From assembly GCA_013397865.1 (NCBI GenBank), contig VZTI01001769.1:1-64000 (forward strand): DNA of 64,000 bases, in the 5' to 3' direction. The notes under the pieces were generated by a model that saw nothing but the letters and a program-made list of their open reading frames with translations, was not told the origin of the DNA and made no database searches. This DNA is from Struthidea cinerea (Eukaryota > Chordata > Aves > Passeriformes > Corcoracidae). Positions 34,407 to 46,700 of this stretch are shown here, one piece after another. The position numbers and the translations under genes were made by a program. The first letter of the stretch is position 1; each line of letters starts with the position of its first letter.

Positions 34407-35756
34407 CAATCTTCTGTTTGAACAAATTAACTGCAGTGCTTGATTTCAAATGAGTAATGATGTCGAACACCACTTCTCTGGCTAAACATGACTATCCCAG
34501 CAGATATGTACCTTTCTCTGTGAGCAATACTGTGCCAACAGGAGCTCATGTCTTCTAGCCTCCCACCCTGTCAATACACACAAGTGCACACAAGCATATG
34601 AGGCAATATTGTCTGATGAAGTTTGAAAACCTGAGTTTTCAACAGGAAAGTCAACAGGAATTACTTCTTGGACACTTCTATTATCTGACTTGTGAAGAAT
34701 GAACAGTTACAACTTGTGTTTGAAAGCTGAAAACTTAACTTTGTGCTGCAGCCCATATATATGAAATCATCTTTCTTAGAGCATCCCATGAAGAACATCT
34801 TTGCTTACAACTTTTAACGTAACACCTTTCAACAGCAAACAAATATCATTTGGATCACAGTGGAAATTGTCTTTGGAAACCAATCTGAAGAAAGCAGAAA
34901 AATATGTTTTTCTTTAACTAAGGGGTTTCTTCCTCCCTTGAATTGCTAATAATATTATTTGTCTTCATACACATTTATGTGTGTTAGAAGTATTCATAAT
35001 ACTAGCCCTCAAGACAATGAAACAAAAAAGTAATAATAAGTTACTTTTTACAAAATTCCCCCTTTTTTTTTCCTGTGCTTATGCCTATACAACTCTTAGT
35101 ATCTTTATCAACTTTGCTAAGTCATTTAAACCAAAAGGAGGGTGACTGGTGCTTTTACTTAATATCTTTGATAATTCTTTTATTTATCAAATAGGTTCCT
35201 AGAATAAAATAAAAAAACCCCGTATTTTTGTATTTGCTTGCCTAACTGAGCAAAGTATTTAAAGTAGTGTAAAATCAGTGACCTGACAAAATCAGGAGGG
35301 AATCACGCCTCTTAGGGTACTTGAGAACTAATATAGATGAAAGGAACACTCTTAACATATATTATCCTACAGACATTTTAAGTGCAGTCCTCATGAGCAA
35401 TGCATGCTTAAATAGAAAACCTCTGTGTACTTGGTTATACAGACGTGCCAAAGGAGATGTGGGAAATGCTAAAAAACTTCTTTAAGTAATAAGTAAGAAG
35501 TAATAAGCTTCTACATCAAACCAGCCACAGTTACTAGGAGTCTCATACCTCTTGCACAAACTCTTGCACCAGTTCCTGACCTCTCTCTTTCCTGGGCTGT
35601 CACCAAATAATGATGAACCCAGAGAACTCTTTTTGGAAAAGCAGCATTTCCAGAGAAAACATCCAGGGTGATTTAAAGTACAAATTACTGTTACTTGTGC
35701 CGATATTCACATTGCATGTGCAGCACAGTTTGATCTTTTTTCCAAAAGGACAACTG

Positions 35757-35782
35757 CTAAAGTAAACCAGAGTTTACTTTAG
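35757..35782. repeat. Small inverted repeat (11-bp arms, 4-nt loop)
   Basis: CTAAAGTAAAC, loop CAGA, GTTTACTTTAG. Perfect arms, about 70 bp left of the LTR at 35854. No function evident. Confidence 0.85.
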
Positions 35783-35853
35783 TGCTTACTTTAGAGCTCA
35801 GGGTATCATCCTTTTGTTTGGAAGGCTTACTTTAAATGTTACATGTAACAAGG

Positions 35854-36445
35854 TGTGCTGCTTTTGACTGGGGTAGAGTTAATTTTTGTTGCAGTGGATG
35901 GTAAGGGGCTGTGTTTTGGATTTGTGCTGAACACAGGGTTGATAATACAGACATGTTTTTGTTATTGCTGAGCAGGGCTTGCACAGACCCAAGACCTTCT
36001 CTGCTTCCTGTTCCTTTGGCAAGGAAGTTGGGGGTGCATGGGAGGGTGGGAAGAGACACAGCCAGGACAGACGACCCCAACTGACCCAAGGGATATTCCA
36101 GACCATGTGACAACATGCTCAGTGTATGAAGTAGGGGGACGAGGGAGGAAGGGGGAGGGGGATATTTGGGGTGATGGTGTTTGTCTTCCCAAACTTTACC
36201 TGTGATGGGGCCCTGCTCTCCTGGACATGGCTGAACTCCTGCCTGCCCATGGGTAGCAGTGAATTAATGCCTTGTTTAGCTTTGCTTGTGTGTGTGGCTT
36301 TCGCTTTCCCTATTAAACTGTCTTTATCTCAACCCACAAGTTTTCTAGCTTTTTATCCTTCCCATTTTCTCCCTGATCCTGTTGTTGGAGGAGTAAGAAA
36401 GTAGCTGCCTGGGGCTTGGCTGCTGGCTGGGGTTAAACCACGACA
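35854..36445 (+). mobile_element. Avian ERV LTR, plus orientation (intact-looking)
   Basis: 592 bp from TGTGCTGCTTTTGACTGGGG to GGGGTTAAACCACGACA. Middle parts ('gaacacagggttgataatac', 'ttgttattgctgagcagggc', 'gatggggccctgctctcctg') match the LTR at 60958-61877 closely. A poly(A)-like CTATTAAACTG lies near 36311, upstream of 'tctttatctcaacccacaag'. Probable solo LTR with no internal region. Confidence 0.8.
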
Positions 36446-39400
36446 GAAGGTAATGTTATCATGGAAAACCTGTGGTCAAGGCCACTATCTTCTCATCACA
36501 GAACAGTCAAACTTGGGGCCAGACTGGGCATGGCCAAGAGTAATCAGATAGAAAAGACCCATCAGCATCAGTCATTTCTGAGCTGAATATGTGAGGACTG
36601 AGCTTTATATGGCAAAAAAAGTATGCACTTCTTAATTTTGCTTTAAAGATGCTCATGGTAATGTGATTTCCAGATGTTTAAAATCTGTGTCAGCTCAGAG
36701 TGAAATATGCTGGGCAGTGCTCTTTTCTTGATGCTAGTTTTCAATGTCCAGGCTACTGACCTATGCTGAGAGTAGGCTGGGCAGTAGGTGCAGCAAAACA
36801 AGCTAAAAGATGAAACAAGAAAAAAAAAAAGTGACTAACAGCATAATTGCATGGGTGCATATGGATCTGGGATACAGGAACAATGGAGCTAACAGTTTAC
36901 AAGTCCATCTTCTGCAATGAACCCATGGGTGGTTGTTCTAAGACAACATAAAAGTGTTACAGACTCTTTGACATAAACATGGCTGTTTGGCGCTGCTGCA
37001 TGTATCTTGCAGTATCCCAGTTCTGGGACACCAGGAGGGATATGCAGACTGGGAAAGCCACGTCAATGAACAGGCACATGGAGTCACCTCTGTGGTCGCA
37101 TTCAAGCCTTATGGCTTTAAAAGCTTCTTATTTGTTTATAAACTTGTTCTGAGTTTGGAAAGTAGTGTGGATTGAGTATATTTCCATCCCATGTCACCTC
37201 TTTAGTACAAACAGGGAAATACGCTGCAAGCTATTTGATGTACTATAAAGGATGCTTTCATACTATAAACTAGCAAAGAAACACCCTATTTGCTGTGACC
37301 CCCAACTATGACTGGGCACATTATGGTAGCATGGTTTAAAAAACTAAACCCCAAACAAAAACAACACAGAACCACCCCCCTCCACCACCACTTGCATAAA
37401 ATCTTTCTGTGCAAGAGATTCACTTATTCAGACCCCACATTTCCCATTCTCTGCATCTGCCTGGTGGCAGCATGGATACCCCTCTTTCTGCCACAGCCTC
37501 CAGCAAATACAGCTGTATCAACAGACAGCTCATGAAGCTGGACAGCCCAACTATTGTGACCTTCAGCAACACAAGTTTGTTAGTAAGTGTATCCTAATGT
37601 TCATCATCGTATATACAGTAACTATTGCCAAAGATTTCAGCTTAGGTTTAGCTCTTTGTTGTGGGCTGTAGTGCACTTGAAGACAAGAGACAGGAATGCT
37701 TACTAATAGTGCACACTCTAAGTTGTCACATCTCTAGACTGAACTTGAACCATGTACACCAGTTCCAGAACAATTATGGAAAATAAATTGATCCAACTCT
37801 ATTTTATGCCACTGGAGGGCATTCACTGCCCTTAGAAATTCCCCTGTTGCAGAGTTGCTGCAACATGGGACACAGTGAGTCTGTGTTGTTCTATTTTAAA
37901 CCATGCAATGTCAACATAACACATATACGTGCTTTCCAGCATTTCCCCCATGGAAGCTCCCAGGAAATCATGACTCTTCTGCATTAAGATATATGAGAAT
38001 GCATTTCACCTGGGTGTCCAGCACAACCTCGATGAAGTCAGAAGATTTATTCAACAGCTTATCACTAGACATTGGCTCAAGACTCTGTATGGGGAGCAGC
38101 ATTTAGCCTCTGTCCTGGGAGGCAATGAGGTCAGTTCTTTGGCACTTGCATTTCTGAAGCTCTGGACCAGCAGCTGCACAATCCTACCACTCAATATGTT
38201 GTTACTCCCTTAGATGCAATCCAAGCTGAAAGTGCTGTTGAGTATCTGATACAATAGATTTTGTTAAGCAGGTGCAAAGAACTGCATTCTTTCTACTGGG
38301 AAGAGTGGAGATAAGCCTCTTTACAGACCACATCACTGAGGCAACCAAGTGCTCCCATAGTTGAGAGAGCAGCAGAAATTGGATTTCTGAGTTACTCGGG
38401 CCAGTGTCACCTCTCTGGGGAGTTATTTATTAAGAAAATGTTTTCAGGCTCAAAGCAGAAAAGCTGATCCTTTAACATGCATTTAGCACAACAGAAGCAC
38501 TAGGTTCTGGCACTGCCAAAAATTGAGACTGTTCCTGCTCCAAGGATCTTGCTAGCAATACCAGGAGTTTCAGAAGAAAGCTTTTGCTTTCCAAGGCCTA
38601 TGAAAGGCTTCCAGTCTCAAGGATGAATATCTTTTCAAGTAATTTCCCTAAGGGTGTGTGAACAGTGCAGCCTTGTCTGGGCAAAGGCATCTTTCATGAG
38701 TGTTTGTTAAGACAGTCTACTGCTCAATATTCCCTCACTCTTTGTATTGAAGACCACTGGAAAATCATGCTGGCATCAAATAACAGCCCTCTGTAACAGT
38801 CTTCACCATCCTGCAAGTGTTTTCTATTATTATGCTTCCTTTAATTGGACTTTTCTGCTTAATATATTGCATATGTTTAAAAAAAATAGTCGAGGCTTAA
38901 ATACGTTCAGACTTGCAGCTAAATTGTCCATTCAGAGCTTAAACCTGAAGTGCCATTTGGATCTCTGCAACCACTTCTATCTTTAAGTAACTTTATAATC
39001 AGAAAAAGACATAGTAATCAGCAGTATGGGCACTGACATGTATTACTTATATGGTACATAGCTATCATCACAGCACAAAACTGTCTCTGTGAGGTTACTA
39101 CAGCATAGAACAACCTGTTCAGTACCTTTCAATAAAATTTATTGTATTTTAACCAGGGCAGTAATAATCATGCATTGCAATTTTCACGTGTTAATTATTT
39201 ATTAGAAATCTTCCATAAATTTAAATTATGCCTGTTTATACATCTGCATGTCTATAGTTATAGAAACAGCATAAATATTTTTATATTTATCTATATATAT
39301 TATCTGCTGGAAAAATTATTGCACCAAGAAGAAACAAACACAGTGGAGTTTAATTAAACTCTATTAAAATTTACAATGTTTCCTGATTGGCTAAACATAG

Positions 39401-40385
39401 TTCAATAGAGCAGAATTCCAATGAAATTAATTGTAATTACCTTGTTCTTCACAGTACATCAAAACTTCCTTGGCAATTAGGATGCAAAATACAGACAACA
39501 GAACCACATATTTTCAGCAACAAGCTAATAAAAATTGCCTCAGTGTTTTTCCCTGAAGAAGTAACAATTACCTGCTTCTCCCATGAAGTATTTCTGGGAT
39601 GAATATTTGGGGAAAAGAACTTCTTTAGCTTAAAAAAAAAAAAAATCTAAAAATTTATTTTTATATATATATAAATCAGTCTCTACCTTCAAGGATGTCA
39701 GTTTTTTGTCTTCTCAGTTTTCAAGTAGATTAAGCGTTAAGCGTTTCAGGATTCTCTTTCTCTACACTGAAATTGGCTTATTTAAAGACGCAGTTTAAAT
39801 TACATTTTCTGATACATTTTCTAGCTCTAAATGACTCATTCTAACAGGTGAGAAAAATGGAATAATAAAAAGTTTAAAAAAATGGAAAAGGAAAAAAGCA
39901 AACCACAAAAAACCCCAAACCAAAGCAAAAACCACCACCACCACCTTTAAGTGGGTCTTTGCTTTGAAAAGGAGATCTTCATATTGATATTGAAGTTCTT
40001 TACTAGCAGAAGCATTACTTTTGGAAAAACGATATTGTGAACTTTGGTATTCGGAGAGATGAGAAACTGTCAAGGGATGTCCTCAGAAATTTTCAGCTGC
40101 AGCTAACATGCAGGTTTCTACCTGAAAATGATTTGCAGTACTTTCACTTGATATTAGAACATTTTGGGAGTTTTTTTGAAGTGAAATGCAATTGAACTGT
40201 TAAGGAAAGTTTCCTGTCTGACCATCCAAGAACCACTGCTGCAGTCAGATCGGCATCACCTGAGCTGGGATTGAGGCCCATTCCCAGTGGGCTCCAGTGC
40301 GCTGATGGGTACCCCTCTTGACTGCCTGCATATCCCACACTCACACAGTCAGAACAAGGTTTCCCTACCAGCTCAACACCAAACA
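36446..40385. other. Intergenic sequence, no gene seen
   Basis: No exon or clear transposon recognised. Short A-runs and a CCACCACCACCACC tract near 39933. Frames are short and unsupported. Confidence 0.5.
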
Positions 40386-40445
40386 CCAAAGTGTTTCTGC
40401 TGTTTTTCTTGTTTTCAAACAAGAAAAACAGCAGAAACACTTTGG
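40386..40445. repeat. Perfect palindrome: 29-bp arms, 2-nt centre
   Basis: The left arm 40386-40414 starts CCAAAGTGTTTCTGC. The right arm 40417-40445 is its exact reverse complement and ends CACTTTGG. The centre is TC at 40415-40416. It abuts the truncated end of the integrase relic (homology ends near 40447), so it marks a rearrangement breakpoint. Such a near-zero-loop foldback can form a cruciform or hairpin. Confidence 0.95.
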
Positions 40446-40446
40446 C

Positions 40447-41645
40447 ACATTCGATTACACCATGCCCAGGAAGAAGATATCCCCTACAGGTATGCCTTGG
40501 CGGGTTCGAGGCAGTGTGATGTAATCGAGCTGCCAGGCCTCCCCATACTTGTATTTAGACCACTGCCCACCGTACCACAGGGGTTTCACCTGCTTGGCCT
40601 GCTTGATTGCAGCGCATGTTTCACAGTCATGGATCACCTGGGAGATACTGTCCATGGTTAGATCCACCCCTCGGTCTCGTGCCCACTTATAGGTGGCATC
40701 TCTGCCTTGATGCCCTGAGGCATCATGGGCCCATCGAGCTAAGAACAACTCTCCCTTGTGTTTCCAATCTAAGTCTATCTGTGACACTTCTATCTTTGCA
40801 GCCTGATCTACCTGCTCGTTGTTTTGGTGTTCTTCATTAGCCCTACTCTTGGGGACATGGGCATCTACATGGCGGACTTTCACAAGTAGCTTTTTTACTC
40901 AGGCAGCGATGTCTTTCCACTCTTTAGCAGCCCAGATTGGTTTTCCCCTACGTTGCCAGTTAGCCTTTTCCCACTTTTCCAGCCATCTCCACAGAGCATT
41001 GGCTACCATCCATGAATCAGTGTAGAGGTAGAGCTTTGGCCACTTCTCTCTTTCAGCAATGTNGCTTCTGCAACCCGTCGTGTGGGGTTCCATACAGCTG
41101 CTTTCCACTTTCGTTTCATCCCTACAATGCGACAAGAACCATCGGTGAAAAGAGCGTAGCGTGTGTCTTCTGCGGGCAGTTGGTTGTACGGTGGGGCTGC
41201 TTCTGCACGTGTCACTTGTTCTTGTTCCTCCTCATCACTGAGACCAAAGTTTTCACCTTCAGGCCAATTTGTGATTATTTCCAAAATCCCAGGGCGATTC
41301 AGTTTTCCGATACGGGCGTGCTGTGTGATGAGGGCAATCCATTTGCTCCATGTGGCATTGGTGGCATGGTGGGTAGGGGGAACCTTAGCTTTGAACATCC
41401 ACCCCAGCACTGGTAGTCGGGGTGCCAGGAGGAGTTGTGCTTCAGTGCCAATTACCTCTGAGGTGGCTTGGATTCCTTCATAGGCTGCCAGGATTTCCTT
41501 CTCTGTTGGGGTGTAGTTGGCTTCAGACCCTCTGTAGCTTCGACTCCAGAATCCTAGTGTTCGGCCCCGAGTCTCACCAGACCCTTTCTGCCAAAGGCTC
41601 CAGGACAGACCATGGCTCCCGGCTGCTTTCATCTCTTTTCCCTTT
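40447..41645 (-). pseudogene. ERV pol relic: RT end, RNase H, integrase N-terminus
   Basis: Minus-strand remnant of retroviral pol. In order it has the reverse transcriptase connection region (GFWSRSYRGSEANYTPTEKE) and RNase H with the first catalytic Asp (ALFTDGSC) and a later TDS (YTDSWMVANAL). An integrase HHCC zinc finger follows (H-x3-H within WAHDASGHQG, C-x2-C within HDCETCAA), then the start of the integrase core with its first Asp (WQLDYITL). A frameshift near 41010-41060 (near an N at 41063) and an in-frame stop at 40899-40901 break it. It lacks most of RT and the rest of the integrase core, ending at the palindrome. Non-functional. Confidence 0.8.
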
Positions 41646-41652
41646 CCTTCAA

Positions 41653-41692
41653 TCAGAGGACATTCTCCTCCAAATTTGTCCAAACTAGGACA
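41653..41692 (+). repeat. 40-bp ERV leader-like fragment, head-to-head with pol relic
   Basis: Matches 15643-15683, just after the ERV-L-like LTR end, at about 38 of 40 positions by eye (both contain CTCCAAATTTGTCCAAACTA). Here it lies in plus orientation, immediately beside a minus-oriented pol relic and without an LTR. Confidence 0.75.
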
Positions 41693-41861
41693 CAGCTGCA
41701 TTTATGGTTCCATAGGGGCACTATTCCACCTTCATGGCACTTGATCTGCCCCCTCCCTTACACAACCCTTACTTGTTTTGAGCCAGTAATAATTTTTTCC
41801 AGTCTCTCATAACAGTGAACAAAGTTTCTATAGCAGTTGCCTAGAACATACTAACCTTAAA

Positions 41862-42160
41862 TCATAGAATCATAGAATGGTTTGGATTGGAACAGACCTC
41901 AAAGATCATCTCCATTCAACCCCTCTGCCATGGGCAGGGACACGTTTCACTATCCCACATTGTTCAATGCCCTGTCCAAACTGGCCTTGAACACACCCAG
42001 GAATGAGGCAGCCACAGCTTCTCGGGGCAACCTGTGCCAGGGCCACATCACTCTCACAGGGAAGAATTTCTTCCTAACATCTAATCTGATGATCTAAACT
42101 GAAAGACATCTACTGTCTTTCAGTTTAGAGCCATTCTCCCTGGTCCTAAATGCTCCAATG
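41862..42160 (-). mobile_element. CR1 LINE 3' end, minus orientation
   Basis: Starts 'aatcatagaatcatagaatg' and continues 'ctgccatgggcagggacacg', 'ggccttgaacacacccagga' and 'gggaagaatttcttcctaac'. A clear reversed CR1 3' end, longer than most here. A short inverted repeat (ACTGAAAGACA / TGTCTTTCAGT) lies at about 42099-42125 inside it. Confidence 0.93.
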
Positions 42161-44789
42161 CATCCAAAGAAGAGCCAAGGCTTTTGTAATTTGTCTGTCC
42201 CTGACAAGAACATACCATACAAGAACATACATATTCCCTCCTCCTGCCTTGTATATGCACATTAGTTACTGTACATAATACCATATAAAAACATTTTAAA
42301 TATTTTATAACTCTGAAAGACAACTGTCAGTGATAAAATACCCTCAAGAGACCTGAATGCTGTATGCCTCAAAACAGTTAGAAATACCTTTAAAGGATCT
42401 ATTTTCAAATACTGTCATAGAAACTGACATGCTGAATGGAATGTAGTTCACTCTAGTACAGCTGTTACCAAAAATTGCTAAAAATAAAAACTCCTTAACA
42501 CTAATGTAGCACTGAGAAGCCGGCATTCTTTACTTGGCCACATAAGGAAATAAGGATAAGGATGCATAAGGAAATATCTCCTCCGAAATCTCATGCATGC
42601 TCAGTACAGAAAAAGCTCCTGTTTCCATACTGTATTTTATACACAAATTTACAGCTTTTCCCAGAAGAAACACACATATGATAATAATTTCCCCAAAGCC
42701 ACCAACTCATGTTCCCTCCCCTCTCCATGCACATTCTTCTGCCCCGGGGGTCTCTTTGGTGGTCCCTGGAGGTCGGTGACACCAAAGTCATACCTGACCA
42801 CCTGGTGAACTGGTAAAAGTTGGCACAACTGGGCTGGTTGCTGTCCAGTTCTTCCTACAAGAATAAGCATTGTGCAGTTCCATAGGCTGGTGGTTTCTGA
42901 AGAATAAGCACTGTATTAATCCACCAGGTGCAAAAACTTTTTCATCTGGTAACACAGCAACTTGACCAAGTACGAGAACTTGTCTAAGCAATCTGGAACA
43001 AAACAGTTAAACTCTTCATCTAAGTAAGGCAAGAAGTAGCAGTTGTTAAAACAATTCATTCCTTTTGACTTGGAGGAGAACATGCTACCTCTGAGATTTG
43101 GTTACATGTGAAAGGTAACATTACACCCTCATCTTCAAATCAAGGGAATTATCAAACCCCACCCAGAGAAATAATCCAGAAATTAGTTCAGTGCTAAAAA
43201 AACCATCGAGAGAACACATGCTCATCAACTTAGTCCCGTGAAATCCTTACTACAGGTTTCCTGGGCGTATTTGTCCAGACCTGAAGCTTAAATACATACT
43301 TTCATTCATTTTCATATAGTATAAAAGGAACTTTTCATTAAGAAAAAAATTAAACTAATTTGAGTTCCTTGTATTCAGTCTCTATGTTTTTCTTTTTTTT
43401 CAGATCCCAAATATGCAAAACTCTACCAAAAGCAACATATTTGTCCATGTATCAACTAAAAAGTCAGAGGCCAGGAGGCGATCTAAAACGAGCCAGACTA
43501 GCAATGCTGACAGTTGACACAGTGACAAGGAACAAACATGTAAGATAAGGGACAAGCTGCTTGGGCTGTCATTCCTTCATGCTATTCATTCCTGAGATAG
43601 AGCATACACAATGTGGCAAACTCCAAACTTCTAAGTGTGCCCCAGTGTAATGGGGCAGATGCAGAGAGTAATGGGCCACCAGAAACCCTTCCCTTAACTT
43701 CAGTGAGTTTTATCGGCAACTTTTGGGGTTTAATCTGGTCTCTTGTGATTGCTATAAAATTTTTCATAGAGCTTAACATAACCGTAAGAATGTTGTTATC
43801 CAAAGATGAGAGCTGCTCTGTCAAACACAACAGAAATTAAGAGAGTTTTAGTGGTACTGTACATTAATTCCAGGATGAAATGCAACAGCATTTAAAAAGA
43901 CAGAAGAAAATTAGGTTGATGGTATGTTAATCTGAATTGTTGGATAATGAGATGCTTTCATTAAAGAGCAATAGCATGAAAGGAGTTCTCAAGATTGGTA
44001 CATCTTCTCCAAAAAAGCCACTACAGGGTATTGATGCTTTGTCTGGAGAATTTTACGCCTGTTCTGAATACTTCAGAAAAATCATGGAAAATGGATTACT
44101 CAGATCTATGTTCTTACCTCACTCAAGCTGGAGGGATGGGAATTATGCAACAAAGCTTATAAAAAATTTGAAGACAGTACCTCCTAAAGACCCAAACATT
44201 GGATTTCATATGTGATTCTCAGTCTTGGTTGCTTTCAAACACTGATCCTGCAGCTGGCATTAAAAAGGGCAGTTCACAGATTGATCTGCTCTATACCATG
44301 TGTCATAGAACATAAGGGGACTCGAAAATTATCCAAAATAAATGAAGTACTAGGTACATCCCCCTTGTCCAAAACAAGTCATATAGCATGGTGTCTGAGA
44401 CTGAAATGGTTCATACCTCAAACACTGTTATAAAGGAGTTTTGCCCATTGTAGCGAACACTGTACGAAGAAGCTACAACCACAGAAGATCACCCCTTCTT
44501 GAAGATGCCTGACTGGAACTTTGGATTGTGAGTTAAGCTGCTTAGATAAGATTAAGGGGACACTATTGTTCAATCATCTCAGTTCTAGAGAGAAGCAAAC
44601 AAGGCTGAGGGAAAGGAATGCATCCACAAGAAAGCCAAATGCAGCAGAAAATCATCCTGTCTGTTTGGGTTGGGGAAGTCTGTTGTGGCGGAGGTTGGTG
44701 GTGAGGTGCCGTGACCTTCCCAAAAGCGTCCCTTGTGGAGTCGCTTAGCAAGACTGCCATGCACACACACACATGCAATCACTCAATGT
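42161..44789. other. Intergenic sequence, no certain gene
   Basis: No exon could be assigned. The plus frame at 43937-44215 (92 codons) has a non-repetitive peptide-like composition but no motif I recognise. Minus frames at 42649-42991 overlap each other in different frames and are unsupported. Confidence 0.45.
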
Positions 44790-45212
44790 CAGATAGCTTG
44801 ATAAATCCACTGGCAGTAAGGAGGCGGGAAGGGTTCTTGTATAGAGTTCCACCGGGGGCTTTATTGAAGCCACACAGGTGAAGGGGTCCCAGAACAAGAA
44901 TCAAGAACATGGGAGGATCCAGGTTTAAATATGAGGTTGGTAGGGGCAGAGAGAGCATCAGGGCCAATGATTTGAGCGCACCAGGGAGGTACACAGGCAG
45001 GGTCAAGGCATGGGAGCCAATAGGGAAATGTGGAGGAAGTGGTAAGGGAACAAGGGCCAATGAGAGAGTAGGGAAGGGAGAACTTTCCGGATCAGGGACA
45101 TATAGAGTAGAAAGGGACAGGGAGGACAACGGGCCAATCGGGGGAACAGAACTGGGGTACATTTCCATAGCAGAACAGGGTATCCTGGGATAGGCCTTTT
45201 TGGTCACCCTGA
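44790..45212 (-). mobile_element. ERV LTR, minus orientation (AGGCCTTTTTGGTCACCCT family)
   Basis: Contains GGGGGCTTTATTGAAGCC (AATAAAG on minus), repeated inverted CCAAT contexts (GGGCCAATGA, GAGCCAATAGGG, GGGCCAATCGGG) and the right-end signature TAGGCCTTTTTGGTCACCCT shared with 14478-14812. A long minus frame (44779-45477) is an LTR shadow, not a gene. Confidence 0.7.
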
Positions 45213-45559
45213 TCTGGGGAGTAGCTGTCCTCCTAAGGCACCTTCCTCCAAGGGGTTCCTGCGTTCCCCGGTGCCATGGGCCCACTGGCGATGACAGGAG
45301 ACCACAGACCTCAGAGGTCAGGTTTACACAGACTCTCCCACAACCAAGGGGGAAGGAAGAGGAGGTTTCAGGTATGTGGCGTAACCTCTGGTCAGAGGCA
45401 GTGAACACCCATCCTCCCTTACACAAACTGGCCCAGCTGTGAAACCCCCAACCCCACAGGCCACATCCATGGGACATTCACGTGAGGGGCAGCTGAAGGG
45501 ATGTCAGAATCCATCAAAGACCCCCCCCCCAAAGTGCTCCCCACAGGCCTTGCACCACA

Positions 45560-45970
45560 GAACTGCACAGGATGCAAAGCGATGCAACAGATCCAGAGTC
45601 TGCTGCAAGAGACTGGCCCCCTGCCTTGGGGGAGGTGCCAGGGCATTCCCACCTGGCCTGAACATACATTAACCCATCGGATTCTAAGCTTTTCAGGGGA
45701 CCTTCACCGCCAAGAAGACCAGCTGGAGAGGATCATCAGGACACCAGTGGGATCCACAGAATGGTGATATTCTCTTTAATCTGTCTCTGTTACTCTCTTT
45801 CTGTCCCCCCACCTCTTTTCTGTTTCTTTCTCTTGCTTTTTATCTCTTTTCCTTTCTCTCTCATATTTACTATTAAATAAAATCCATACTATTGACTTTA
45901 GCATACGGTCTTGTTTGCACCTTAATTTGGGCAGAGGCACTTCTAATAACTTTAAAACTGGACCGTAACA
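45560..45970 (+). mobile_element. ERV LTR, plus orientation, with start of internal sequence
   Basis: A CT-rich run (45780-45870) precedes TATTAAATAAAATCC (AATAAA near 45876), then 'tttgcaccttaatttgggca', and the LTR ends AAACTGGACCGTAACA at 45970. The next bases TTTATTCTGGCATAGCAAGC look like the start of an internal region with a degraded primer site, but no gag follows. The 5' boundary is uncertain. Confidence 0.6.
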
Positions 45971-46249
45971 TTTATTCTGGCATAGCAAGCAGGGTGGTAT
46001 TCTCTGACCCTAAGGCATGCCATGTTTTATCCATCCTGCCTGGGATTCCCTGACCCAAGACAGTTGTCCTGGTAGGCAGTAGAGTAAGTGAAATTGCCCC
46101 ATCCAGCTGCTCCCATGCAGATGGCCAAAACTGGTACTGTACAGGTGAGGGGTAAGCATATCCCCAAATATAAAGGGGAGTGGGGCAAGGTGGAAGGGAA
46201 AGAGAGAAAGCTACAAAGATACCACTACTGAAGAACTGAAATTTGTAAT

Positions 46250-46700
46250 AGAGCTATGCCACGGTGCTATTGCTGGCCAGCACGCTGTCCCAAGCACTGG
46301 GCAATCTTCCAGCTGCTCCGGAGGGGGGCGTGGAGGCTGATTGCAGCGCAGGAGGGCAGGCGAAGTTCCTGCTTAGGTTCACTGTGCCCACCGATGGCAA
46401 GGATGCACGAAGGAGGCAGGAATAAAGTGGAGGGACTTCCTCATGGGGGCAGGGAAAGGTTTACTGGAGAAAACGAAAAATCCACAGAGAAAGCCGAGAA
46501 AGTAGGCTGGGGTGGGGTTTTATACACGTACATAATGGGCATGGAAAACACACAATAACCAATGATGCATCAGTTAGGGGGTGTTACAAGGGCAGGGAGA
46601 AGGAATTAGAGCGAATGGGAGAAGGAGAAGGTGGGTAGGAGTAACACGGGCCAATCAACCACTGAGTAACATAGAACTTTCTGGAAAGGCAACCAAATAT
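46250..46700 (-). mobile_element. ERV LTR-like element, minus orientation
   Basis: GC-rich left part, AAAGGTTTACTGGAG, GGGTTTTATACACGTAC (TATA-like on minus: GTATAAAACCC), ACAATAACCAATGATGC and CGGGCCAATCAACC (inverted CCAAT boxes). The order TATA then CCAAT, going right, fits a minus-strand promoter. Boundaries approximate. Confidence 0.55.

Larger units (their letters stand above)
32277..35853. other. Intergenic sequence, no gene seen
   Basis: No exon or classified repeat recognised. Small structures include a 21-bp perfect tandem duplication at 34365-34406 and an 11-bp-arm inverted repeat at 35757-35782. Frames at 32757-33160 lack recognisable domains. Confidence 0.5.

Noticed and set aside
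42649..42991. Possible host exon on the minus strand
   Set aside because: Two overlapping frames are equally open, neither matches a family I know, and no convincing splice sites frame them.
44779..45477. A 232-codon minus-strand open frame
   Set aside because: It covers the LTR at 44790-45212, is rich in P/L/S with no domain, and similar short peptides appear in the related LTRs at 14.5 and 49.7 kb. It is LTR sequence read as protein.
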